A DNA stretch of 34,642 bases from an uncultured Roseburia sp. (GTDB taxonomy: Bacteria > Bacillota > Clostridia > Lachnospirales > Lachnospiraceae). Location: contig UQAQ01000033.1 of assembly GCA_900539115.1 (NCBI GenBank), positions 1 to 34,642 of the forward strand, in the 5' to 3' direction. The translations under genes were made by a program, and so were the position numbers. Below the pieces are notes generated by a model. The model was given only the letters and a program-made list of their open reading frames with translations. It was not told the origin of the DNA and searched no databases. This document shows positions 1 to 7,466 of this stretch, piece after piece. Position 1 is the first letter of the stretch. Every line of letters begins with the position of its first letter.

Positions 1-140
1 TTTGAATTTACCTGCGGAAATCCGCAATAATCCGTTGTTTGCCAAAAACTTATCCCTAATACTCCACCTGCACAGGCGGTCAGCGAAAGCATCATTCCGA
101 CTGCCATCAGGCAAGCGATCCATTTTTTTATCATCTTCAT
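1..140 (-). CDS. N-terminus of a predicted lipoprotein (runs off the left edge)
   Basis: Read on the minus strand, the frame opens with MKMIKKWIACLMAVGM and reaches a lipobox LTAC, so it looks like a lipid-anchored secreted protein. I chose the ATG at 140 rather than the in-frame ATG at 146, because the AGGAG Shine-Dalgarno lies 7 nt from the former and only 1 nt from the latter. About 46 codons are visible and all are open. The residues after the lipobox Cys (AGGVLGISFWQTTDYCGF) lack the usual Gly/Ser-rich spacer. A second frame is also open there, so an early frameshift or a short remnant is possible. The position after a XylF-like gene suggests another sugar-binding lipoprotein, but nothing visible proves that. 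Confidence 0.5.
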   Translation of the reverse strand, partial: MKMIKKWIACLMAVGMMLSLTACAGGVLGISFWQTTDYCGFPQVNS

Positions 141-200
141 AGCCATTCTCCTTCTCAAAATATTTTTCTTGCATACAGCCATTCTTGTTTTCTTGTCTAC

Positions 201-209
201 AATATACCA
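201..209 (-). promoter_or_regulatory. Extended -10 promoter for the lipoprotein at 140
   Basis: The minus strand reads TGGTATATT, an extended -10 (TGn plus TATATT), about 60 nt upstream of the lipoprotein start and downstream of the operon terminator. No good -35 lies at 17 nt, which fits an extended -10 promoter. Confidence 0.4.
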
Positions 210-269
210 TACCCTAAACAGGAATGCTTTACGATAAAATGGACAATTTTGCGATTTTCCTGACAGCAC

Positions 270-311
270 AAAAAAAGAGTAGCACAATCTTGATTTCAAA
301 ATTGTGCTACT
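270..311 (-). terminator. Rho-independent terminator after the xylF-like gene
   Basis: A perfect 11-bp stem (278-288 with 301-311, AGTAGCACAAT/ATTGTGCTACT) encloses a 12-nt loop and is followed on the minus strand by a seven-T run at 270-276. It starts 5 nt beyond the stop codon of the 316-1350 gene. It therefore ends the five-gene operon and separates it from the lipoprotein gene to the left. Confidence 0.9.
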
Positions 312-315
312 GCTC

Positions 316-1350
316 TTAATTCGCTTTTTTATTGAGATATACTTCTTCTTTTGTGTGGAACCCTCCCTCAATAATCACTTGATCCATGTTTTTCTGATCA
401 ACAAAAATCGGGGAAAGCTGATAACTTAGCACGTCGTAAGTACCGTCCGACATCGTCGCCTTCACACCGGTATCTTCGCCTTTGGCAAGTTTCACACAAA
501 GATCTGCCGCATTCTCCGCAAGCTCGTCAATATTTTTAAATGCCGTTCCCCCCTGAGTCCCCTCGACGATACGCTGACAGGCGGCAAGATCACCATCCTG
601 CCCAAGGACATACACTTTTCCGGCTTTCTGGTTTTCCGATAGTGCACGAATCGCCTGTGTTGCAAGATCATCATTGCCACACACCACGACATCACAAGAA
701 TTCCCTTTGGAAAAATATTCTGAAACGATATCATATGCCTGCTCTGCGATCCAGCCTTTTGCATATTTTTTTTCTACAACTTTATAGGTACTGCCTAATT
801 TGGAAGCCAGCCCTTTTTCCATCAATTTCACATTGTAATCTTCCGGCGAACCAAGGACTTCCAGTATCTGTGCGCCTTTTGGAAATTTCCGGGTGATCGC
901 ATCGCCGTAAATCTCGCCAACCTTTTCACTGTCAAACGAGAGGTACAGGTCCACATTGGCATTTTCCAACATTCTGTCGTAGGCAACGACGCGGATTCCC
1001 CGCTCTTTTGCCTGCGCGACCACATCGCTGAGTGCCGATGTATCCGCTGCCACAACGACGATCACATCCATTTTTTGCTCAATAAAATACGAAATCTGCT
1101 TTTTTTGCGCCGCCACATCTCCGCCGGCATTCTGCACATTGACGGTGGCTCCGAGTTCCTGCGCCCGTGATACAAAGACGTCGCGGTCCCTCTGCCACCG
1201 CTCGATGACAAGGGAATCAAAAGAAAATCCGATCCGGATTCCGTCCGAGTCGCTTTTCTTTTCCGGCTCGCCTGCGCCACATCCGGTCAGCAAAACGACT
1301 GCTGCCACACAGAGCAAAAGACAGATCTTTCTTATATTTACTTGCTTCAT
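316..1350 (-). CDS. xylF: XylF-like D-xylose-binding lipoprotein (ABC transporter solute-binding protein)
   Basis: This 344-residue lipoprotein has a signal peptide ending in lipobox LTGC (Cys24), followed by a two-lobed Peripla_BP_4 fold. Several blocks match the E. coli xylose-binding protein XylF as I know it: IERWQRDRD near residue 50, VVAYDRM, the block LSFDSEKVGEIYGDA, CGNDDLA, VLGQDGDLA, and a closing GGFHTKEEVY like XylF's DGFHKESEL. It should capture an aldopentose, probably xylose, outside the membrane and pass it to an ABC permease that is not in this window. It starts 13 nt after the response-regulator stop, with AAGGA upstream, and is the last gene of the operon. It may also present ligand to the neighbouring sensor. 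The family is well supported; the exact sugar is inferred. Confidence 0.85.
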   Translation of the reverse strand: MKQVNIRKICLLLCVAAVVLLTGCGAGEPEKKSDSDGIRIGFSFDSLVIERWQRDRDVFVSRAQELGATVNVQNAGGDVAAQKKQISYFIEQKMDVIVVVAADTSALSDVVAQAKERGIRVVAYDRMLENANVDLYLSFDSEKVGEIYGDAITRKFPKGAQILEVLGSPEDYNVKLMEKGLASKLGSTYKVVEKKYAKGWIAEQAYDIVSEYFSKGNSCDVVVCGNDDLATQAIRALSENQKAGKVYVLGQDGDLAACQRIVEGTQGGTAFKNIDELAENAADLCVKLAKGEDTGVKATMSDGTYDVLSYQLSPIFVDQKNMDQVIIEGGFHTKEEVYLNKKAN

Positions 1351-1363
1351 ACGTTCCTTCTTT

Positions 1364-2953
1364 CTAACCTTCTCGGTACTCCGACGGGGTCACACCAACT
1401 GTCTTTTTGAAAATCCGGCTGAAATAATTCGGATCGCTGTAACCGGATTCCACACAGATCTGCTTGATGCTTTTTTCCTTTTCCCGCAGCAGATTTTTTG
1501 CGTGTTCCATCCGAAGTCCCGTCAAATACTCAACAAATGTCTCACCTGTTTCCTCCTTAAAAACTTTACTAAAGTAATAGGGACTGACATTAGCGACACG
1601 GCTCACTTCATCAAGCGACACGTCTTTTTGGAAATTATTTACAATATAGTCTCTGGCATTGGCAACAATATCACTATATTTCTCGCTCGCTTTCGCATGA
1701 ATAATCTCTGCCGCTGCTTTCATATGATCAAGAAACCAGCTTTGCAGCTGATCCATCGTTGTAAAACCGGTTACCGTCGCCAGATAATTTGTTCGATCGC
1801 GGAAATGATAAGACATTCCGCCTTCGTGAAAGGCAATTCGTTCAGCATACATGACAAGTTCCAGCACTTTCAGACGGACATCATCCGGACAGGAAGCATA
1901 ATTCTTCTGCATCCAATCAAAGAACTGTGCGGCCTCCTCCAGTGTTTTTGAAACGTCGCCATGTTTGAGTGCCACATACATCGCATTTTCTGTCTCCATC
2001 GGATAATTTTCTTCAATGTCCTGCGCCGCCACAAGGTCATTGATATGCATTACTGTCCCTTCGGCCTTTTTCAACGCCAGACAGGCTTCCTGATACGACG
2101 GATAAATATCATCCACCGGGCGGATGCTTCCGACTCCGGCACGAAACTGTAATTCAATACGCGAAATCAGTTTCTGTATCATATTATCGGTTTTTTCGAT
2201 AATTTTTACTCGTTCATTGTATTCTTTTTCCGGAGCTGCCGCCGGCACATAAACGACGATTTTATTGGTCATAACCGGTCCTACCGTCGCCGGAAAAAAT
2301 TCCTTCACGATCTGACGGAATTCATCGTAAAATTTCTGCGCTTTAACCGACATTCCGACGACATTCGTCATTTTTCGGTTTTCGATCGCGTCGCCGACTT
2401 CAATGACAAGAATCATGCCATAATCTCCCGGAATATCGAGCAATTCACGGAAACGTTCTGTATCTCCCGAATAGTTATCCTGAAATAAGATCGAATAAAT
2501 CATTCCGCTCTCAATGATCGGCACGACGGCTTCCAATTTTTCCTTGTATTCCAGACTTTTTTCCCATCGTCTCTGCTGTTTGCGCACTTCATCCATCGCT
2601 TTTTCAAGTGCCGAGACGATACGCGAAGTGTTGGCAGGCTTCGTAATAAAATCCATAACGCCAAGTGACATCGCTTTTTTCGCATAGTCAAACGTATCAT
2701 AGGCGGACATAATGATAAAACAGGTTCTCGGGCAGAATGTTTTGATCTCTTCAATCGCCTCAATTCCGTTGATTCCCGGCATCTGAATGTCTAACATTGC
2801 GATATCCGGTCGAAATTCTTCTGCAACTTCGATGACGGCTCGTCCGGTCTTTGCCGTCCGCACTTCGCACGTATCTCCAAAATTTTTCGCCACGATCCGC
2901 TGCAGGGATTCGAGTACAATTCCCTCGTCATCTGCCAGCAGTAATTTTATCAT
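1364..2953 (-). CDS. YesN-type response regulator (receiver plus AraC DNA-binding domain)
   Basis: This is a 529-residue two-component regulator. The N-terminal receiver (about 1-125) has the acidic pair Asp8/Asp9, phosphoacceptor Asp55 in MLDIQMPG, Ser83 in IIMSAYD and Lys105 in ITKP. A middle region of about 300 residues, typical of the YesN group, shows no clear domain. The C-terminus (about 425-529) is an AraC-type double helix-turn-helix, with recognisable segments VSLDEVSRVANVSPYYFSKV and SGYSDPNYFSRIFKK. Its ATG overlaps the stop of the kinase gene by 4 nt (ATGA), and its Shine-Dalgarno AAGGAGG sits inside the kinase's last codons, so the two are translationally coupled. It most likely activates sugar-uptake genes, possibly the downstream xylF-like gene and its permease. 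Confidence 0.92.
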   Translation of the reverse strand: MIKLLLADDEGIVLESLQRIVAKNFGDTCEVRTAKTGRAVIEVAEEFRPDIAMLDIQMPGINGIEAIEEIKTFCPRTCFIIMSAYDTFDYAKKAMSLGVMDFITKPANTSRIVSALEKAMDEVRKQQRRWEKSLEYKEKLEAVVPIIESGMIYSILFQDNYSGDTERFRELLDIPGDYGMILVIEVGDAIENRKMTNVVGMSVKAQKFYDEFRQIVKEFFPATVGPVMTNKIVVYVPAAAPEKEYNERVKIIEKTDNMIQKLISRIELQFRAGVGSIRPVDDIYPSYQEACLALKKAEGTVMHINDLVAAQDIEENYPMETENAMYVALKHGDVSKTLEEAAQFFDWMQKNYASCPDDVRLKVLELVMYAERIAFHEGGMSYHFRDRTNYLATVTGFTTMDQLQSWFLDHMKAAAEIIHAKASEKYSDIVANARDYIVNNFQKDVSLDEVSRVANVSPYYFSKVFKEETGETFVEYLTGLRMEHAKNLLREKEKSIKQICVESGYSDPNYFSRIFKKTVGVTPSEYREG

Positions 2954-4419
2954 GGTCTCACCTCCTTCGGAATTTTAAGCATAAACTGCGTTCCTTTTCC
3001 TTCACCGTCACTTTTGATCTCCAATACATCTTCCGTCGTATAATACATCTGCAGCCGTTCCAATACATTGTAAATACCAATTCCATTGGATTTGCTGTTT
3101 TTCCTGTTTTTTACATTTTCTCCCTGCAGCACACGTTCGATGAGTTCCCGGCTCATGCCGCGCCCATTGTCAGCGACTTCGATATAAACGGTCCCTGCTT
3201 CCTGCCAGATCCGCAGTGTAACCCAGCCTTCCCACTCGACGCCTCGGATACCGTACTGCACGGCATTTTCGACAAGTGGCTGCAGGATCATGGATGGCAC
3301 AAGGACATTTTCCAGTCCCGGCTCGATTTCCTTCTTATAATGAATATCTCCGGCAAAACGCACATTGAGAATGTAAATATAATGGTCGACAAGCTGAATT
3401 TCATCCGCAAGTGTCGCATCTTCATTGATGCGTGACAGATTGTAACGAAAAAATTCTGCCATATTTTCGATAAAAAGTGCCGTCTTATCCGCATCTTCGA
3501 TCATCGCAAGCTGCATTCCCGCATTCAATGTATTAAATAGGAAGTGGGGATTGATCTGCGATTGCAGGTATTTTAACTGGGCATCCTTTAACAACGTCTG
3601 TGTTTTTAATTCATTTTCACGCATCTCGTTTTCTTTTTCCATGCTGAGACGCTGCGCTTCGACATATTCGCGTATGCTTCCCATCATCTTATCAAAGGCT
3701 TTTGACAGACTCTCAACTTCATCTCCGGTGCGAAATACCGGGATATCCACGGAAAGATCCCCCGCTGTAACTTCCTTCGCGCGCCTCGACAAAATTTTCA
3801 ACGGTCTCGTGAGACGCCGCGTCATCATAACGACCATGATCGTATCGCACAGTACAACGACGAAGAACATAATCGTTCCTACTACTTCCATATAATATAG
3901 GAAATTTTGCAAAAGCAGGTAATTATGAGAATTTCCCTGAAACTGTATATTGTTCAGGCTGCTGATGTAGCCATTGAGATATTCTTTCATTTTTCCGGCA
4001 TCTTCATAGCGCTCCCCATAAGTGTTCACATCTCGCCCACGCTTTGCCTTTACTGCCTCCTCGGAAATCTTTAGGTAATTTTTTCCAAGATAATAAATAT
4101 TATTTTTTAACACACTAGTCTGTCGGTCCATCGCCTCTTCCTGCACCATTGCCAGCTGCTCAGACAGATTCTGCTGGCTGATGTAATACTCCTGCAAGAC
4201 ACCGGAATCTCTCGTTTTTAAATATTCCAACATCTCGGAATGCACTTTATCCAGTTCTTCTGTCATTTTATTTAATTGCACATTGGTCGCATACACCTGC
4301 TCAATCTGAACAAGTACCTGATTGATATTAAGAAACATCATAACATTGATCAACAGTGTCATAACCGATGTAAATATCAATAATACGATCATTTTTGTGC
4401 TAATCGACGCTCGCTTCAT
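2950..4419 (-). CDS. LytS/YesM-type sensor histidine kinase
   Basis: This is a 489-residue membrane kinase. Transmembrane helix 1 spans about 9-31, an extracellular helical sensor about 32-176, transmembrane helix 2 about 177-199, then HAMP about 200-252 and a coiled coil to about 285. The His_kinase (PF06580) signature QINPHFLFN lies at 288-296, with phosphoacceptor His292. The HATPase has the N-box LVENAVQYG (Asn385), DNGRGM (417-422) and GIG (446-448). All key residues are present. The gene overlaps the upstream sensor gene and the downstream regulator by 4 nt each. In clostridia a kinase of this type pairs with a membrane-anchored XylF homologue (XylFII-LytS) and phosphorylates YesN. The small extracellular region here, with no ligand pocket of its own, fits that partnership. 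Confidence 0.92.
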   Translation of the reverse strand: MKRASISTKMIVLLIFTSVMTLLINVMMFLNINQVLVQIEQVYATNVQLNKMTEELDKVHSEMLEYLKTRDSGVLQEYYISQQNLSEQLAMVQEEAMDRQTSVLKNNIYYLGKNYLKISEEAVKAKRGRDVNTYGERYEDAGKMKEYLNGYISSLNNIQFQGNSHNYLLLQNFLYYMEVVGTIMFFVVVLCDTIMVVMMTRRLTRPLKILSRRAKEVTAGDLSVDIPVFRTGDEVESLSKAFDKMMGSIREYVEAQRLSMEKENEMRENELKTQTLLKDAQLKYLQSQINPHFLFNTLNAGMQLAMIEDADKTALFIENMAEFFRYNLSRINEDATLADEIQLVDHYIYILNVRFAGDIHYKKEIEPGLENVLVPSMILQPLVENAVQYGIRGVEWEGWVTLRIWQEAGTVYIEVADNGRGMSRELIERVLQGENVKNRKNSKSNGIGIYNVLERLQMYYTTEDVLEIKSDGEGKGTQFMLKIPKEVRP

Positions 4420-5399
4420 TTTCCACCTCTTATCACGTTTTGTTGTATCATCTGATATTCGTTTACAATACCGTTTTTCTTATATTCCTGCAATGCCTGG
4501 ATTGCCTTCTTTCCAATCGCCTCTGAATCAATCGCCACGCTCGCTGCAATTACTTTTTTTTCCAGCCCCCGCCGAATCTCATCATTTTCATAAGCTCCAA
4601 TAATCTTGACCGAGCCTACTTTACTATAATCAACAACCGCCTGATACGCATATGCGGTTCCTTCCAAAGACAAACTGACAAGTACATCCGGGCACTGTTT
4701 CTCATCCAAAATACAGTTTCTGACTGCTTTTTCTGTCGCGAATTCATCTTCTCCCTCAAGAAACTGTACTCGGATTTTTGCTCCCTGCACTTTCTGCCGG
4801 ATGGTCTGCAAAACCAGATTGCTCTCTCCAAGGTCTCCATTTTTTTCCATCAGCACAAGGACATCGTTTTCCTTCTTGAAAATATTTTCCTGTATCAACT
4901 CTGCATAACTGTCTCCGAGACTGCTGTCATTGACTCCGACAAACGCACATCGCCTGCCACTGTAGTTGTCATGCAGCATTGTCACGACCGGAATTCCGGC
5001 TTCCATCGCCGCATTCATCTCCGGGCCGACCGATTTGGAAGATGATTGCAATAAAATGCCATCGACTTTTTCTGCAATCGCAATATCCATATATTCTTTC
5101 GTCTCATATGTCTGCGACACATTTTCAAAAATCTGCTCGACATAAATATTTTGCTTTTTGCCTTCTTCTTTTGCCGCCTCGTAAACCTGCTGCCAATATT
5201 CGTCTTCCGGATTGTCTACAATAAAGGCATAATGTGCCTCATAGGACTGCTCTTTCGTTTCCTCGAGATCTGTCTTTGCCATCTGTCTGCGCAAAATGGC
5301 AAAGCCACCAAGTGTCACAGCAAATGCAATGACGATACAGATCAGCATCCCCATAAGAACAGAATTTTGCCTGTTTTTCTTTTTCATTTTCTCTGACAT
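4416..5399 (-). CDS. Membrane-anchored periplasmic-binding-protein-like sugar sensor (XylFII-like)
   Basis: This 327-residue protein has one N-terminal transmembrane helix (about 15-37, after KMKKKNRQ) and no lipobox. A Peripla_BP_4 fold follows (about 55-315), with YAFIVDNPEDEYWQQVYEAA and DIAIAEKVDGILLQ in lobe 1 and VAIDSEAIGKKAIQALQEY near the end. It is anchored rather than released, and its gene overlaps a LytS-type kinase gene by 4 nt. Both points favour a ligand-sensing partner of the kinase, as in the clostridial XylFII-LytS complex, over a transport protein. It lies 11 nt after the GGDEF gene. The first ATG has a very close AAGGTGG; an in-frame ATG five codons in is an alternative start. 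The ligand is unknown; a pentose is inferred from the xylF-like neighbour. Confidence 0.82.
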   Translation of the reverse strand: MSEKMKKKNRQNSVLMGMLICIVIAFAVTLGGFAILRRQMAKTDLEETKEQSYEAHYAFIVDNPEDEYWQQVYEAAKEEGKKQNIYVEQIFENVSQTYETKEYMDIAIAEKVDGILLQSSSKSVGPEMNAAMEAGIPVVTMLHDNYSGRRCAFVGVNDSSLGDSYAELIQENIFKKENDVLVLMEKNGDLGESNLVLQTIRQKVQGAKIRVQFLEGEDEFATEKAVRNCILDEKQCPDVLVSLSLEGTAYAYQAVVDYSKVGSVKIIGAYENDEIRRGLEKKVIAASVAIDSEAIGKKAIQALQEYKKNGIVNEYQMIQQNVIRGGK

Positions 5400-5410
5400 A
5401 CCACCTTATC

Positions 5411-7315
5411 TCAACGGAGTTCCTCTCCTCGCCGTTTTTTGTTCATCACTTTATAACGGTACATTTTTTCGTCACTTTCTTTGATATACTGCTGCATGCT
5501 CTCCGTTTCCCCGGGCACACGGCTCGTAATCCCGTAACTGGCATGGATTGCATACGGTTTTTCGCTGCTTTTATTAAATCTTTCCAATTCTTTTTCCATT
5601 TTCAGCATCCATGCGCGGCCTTCCATCTCGGTTACATTTTTTGCCAATACGACAAACTCATCACCACCTGTACGCACACACAAATATTCTCCCCGGCACG
5701 CCCCCGAAATCGTCTTGCATACTTTCTTCAATGCAAAGTCTCCCTCGATATGCCCGAAATTATCATTGATCTGCTTCATTCCATCGAGATCGATAACGCA
5801 CAAAAACAAGGGGCTCTTCTCCTGCTTTGCCTGCTCCAGCAGCCACACACCCTGCTTTTCCAAGCCGCGCCGATTGTACCAGTCGGTCAGTTCATCGCGG
5901 TCATACATATAAGCCAGTTCATCGATCAACGTTTTCATCTTATCTTCAATGAGCAGATCATGAATTTTGTTGCCAATATTGATATTCCAGTGGAAGAATA
6001 AATTTGCCGTATTTTCCCAACTCCAAAATCGAAAGGCTTCATAACCGTAACAGCTGTCCTGAAAATGAATCGGCGCAAAATACCACACCTGCGGTTTATC
6101 GCTGATCATTTCTTCCGGCAGAAGTTCCCGCCGTTCAAATGGAATGCGGATTCCGGTCTTCTGCTCATTGTCTTTGATATAAACGCACAATTCCATCTGA
6201 TCGGTATACGTTTTATACCCCTGTGCATCGTGAAGCATTTCACAAAGGCAAAGTGCATAGTCGCGGATGCCGTACATATTTTTATGAAATTCAGCAATAT
6301 AATCTGCGATATCTTCAATAGATTCTGCCTGACTCAAGTAAATGGACATATAGTCAAACTGCGTTGCCCAGTTGTGCTCCGCGTGCATTTGATCGTATTG
6401 GCGCTGCTTTTCCAAGATGATCTTTTCGCCTGCTTTTTCCATGCATCCGCAGGATTCTCGTGCCAAAATATCCGCCTCAAAACAAACTTTATCGATTTTT
6501 TTCCAATCCTCGGTTTCCTGATTTTCTGCGATCAACTCCACCGCCTGCTTTCCCATTTTCTGGAAAGGCACACGCATTGTCGTGATCGCCGGCGTAAAGG
6601 AAAGTGTCTCCAGCAGTCCATCGTACCCACTGACACAGATATCTTCCGGCACACGGATCCCGCGTTTATTCAATTCACTTGTCACTGCTAATGCCATATG
6701 ATCATTCGCGCACATAATCACTTCCGGCATCTCGTCTGCCGCCAAAAACCAGTCACATGCCTGTGTCCCCATATTGTACCAGTAGTCCCCGTAAAATGTC
6801 TGTTGTTCTGTCACCGGAAGACTATATTCACGCATCGTATCCAGGAAACACTGCATCCTCTCTCTCGCATCCCAATAATCTTCCGGTCCACTCATAAAAC
6901 AAAGCCGCTTTTTCCCATGTACCTCAATAAAATGCCGGATAAGTCCTGCCATTCCCGTCGTATTTTCCACAAGAAAGTTGACTGCTCCCTCCACTTTTTC
7001 GCGAATGCTGACCACCGGACAATGACAATATTTCTTCACATTGTCAAGGATCTTCTGCCGGCTGCTTTTTTCACTCATTGTATCCAATGCCAGTATCACT
7101 CCTGCAAATTCCTCATAATATGGCAGGTCCCATATCATTTGATCACCGATAAAATGTTCATTATTGTGCCCGTATTTTCCATAATTTGTAAAAATCGTCA
7201 CATTATATCCCTGTTGCTCTGCTTCTTCGATGATTCCTTGGCACAAGCGCATCTGAAATTCATCTTTGACTCTTTCTGCAAATACCCCTATGGTTTTTCG
7301 TTTGTTGTAAAGCAC
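5411..7315 (-). CDS. Cytosolic LacI-type sugar-sensor/diguanylate cyclase fusion (GGDEF)
   Basis: This 634-residue protein has no transmembrane helix or signal peptide. Residues about 7-285 form a LacI/PurR-type effector domain (KTIGVFAERVKDEF, CANDHMALAV, VPEDICVSGYDG) that begins directly at the ligand-binding fold, with no helix-turn-helix. Residues about 305-455 are a GAF-like linker. Residues about 465-630 are a GGDEF domain: DELTDWYNRRG, VIDLDGMKQINDNFGH (metal Asp509) and RTGGDEF with the active motif intact at 550-554. The inhibitory I-site RxxD is RGEY (541-544), so product inhibition may be lost. It should make c-di-GMP in response to a cytosolic sugar. The start codon is GTG with AAGGAGG about 10 nt upstream. 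It is the first gene of the five-gene operon. Confidence 0.88.
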   Translation of the reverse strand: MLYNKRKTIGVFAERVKDEFQMRLCQGIIEEAEQQGYNVTIFTNYGKYGHNNEHFIGDQMIWDLPYYEEFAGVILALDTMSEKSSRQKILDNVKKYCHCPVVSIREKVEGAVNFLVENTTGMAGLIRHFIEVHGKKRLCFMSGPEDYWDARERMQCFLDTMREYSLPVTEQQTFYGDYWYNMGTQACDWFLAADEMPEVIMCANDHMALAVTSELNKRGIRVPEDICVSGYDGLLETLSFTPAITTMRVPFQKMGKQAVELIAENQETEDWKKIDKVCFEADILARESCGCMEKAGEKIILEKQRQYDQMHAEHNWATQFDYMSIYLSQAESIEDIADYIAEFHKNMYGIRDYALCLCEMLHDAQGYKTYTDQMELCVYIKDNEQKTGIRIPFERRELLPEEMISDKPQVWYFAPIHFQDSCYGYEAFRFWSWENTANLFFHWNINIGNKIHDLLIEDKMKTLIDELAYMYDRDELTDWYNRRGLEKQGVWLLEQAKQEKSPLFLCVIDLDGMKQINDNFGHIEGDFALKKVCKTISGACRGEYLCVRTGGDEFVVLAKNVTEMEGRAWMLKMEKELERFNKSSEKPYAIHASYGITSRVPGETESMQQYIKESDEKMYRYKVMNKKRRGEELR

Positions 7316-7341
7316 AGCCGGCTCACCTCCTTTATGTATGA

Positions 7342-7370
7342 TGTTATCACAGAATAGGTCATCTTACAAC
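7342..7370 (-). promoter_or_regulatory. Promoter of the sugar-sensing operon
   Basis: The minus strand reads TTGTAA (7365-7370), a 17-nt spacer, then TAACAT (7342-7347), about 27 nt upstream of the GTG start. Each hexamer matches the sigma-A consensus at 4 of 6 positions. This is the only plausible promoter I see for the operon, because all downstream gaps are 13 nt or less. Confidence 0.45.
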
Positions 7371-7406
7371 ACCTACATTATGAAAAAAATGTGTTTTTGC
7401 AAACCT

Positions 7407-7435
7407 TGTAAGACATTTCTAAATATGGTAAACTG
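7407..7435 (+). promoter_or_regulatory. Promoter of the secreted subtilase gene
   Basis: TTGTAA (7407-7412), a 17-nt spacer and TAAACT (7430-7435), with a TGG immediately before the -10 that makes it an extended -10. It ends 31 nt before the subtilase ATG. The -35 has the same TTGTAAGA start as the divergent operon promoter. Confidence 0.5.
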
Positions 7436-7466
7436 TAAGCAGCAAATAACACAAAGGGGGTTTTAT

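Noticed and set aside
7338..7466. Upstream start for the subtilase
   Set aside because: It would place 43 non-hydrophobic residues before the signal peptide and overlap the predicted promoter; ATG 7467 has a good ribosome-binding site.
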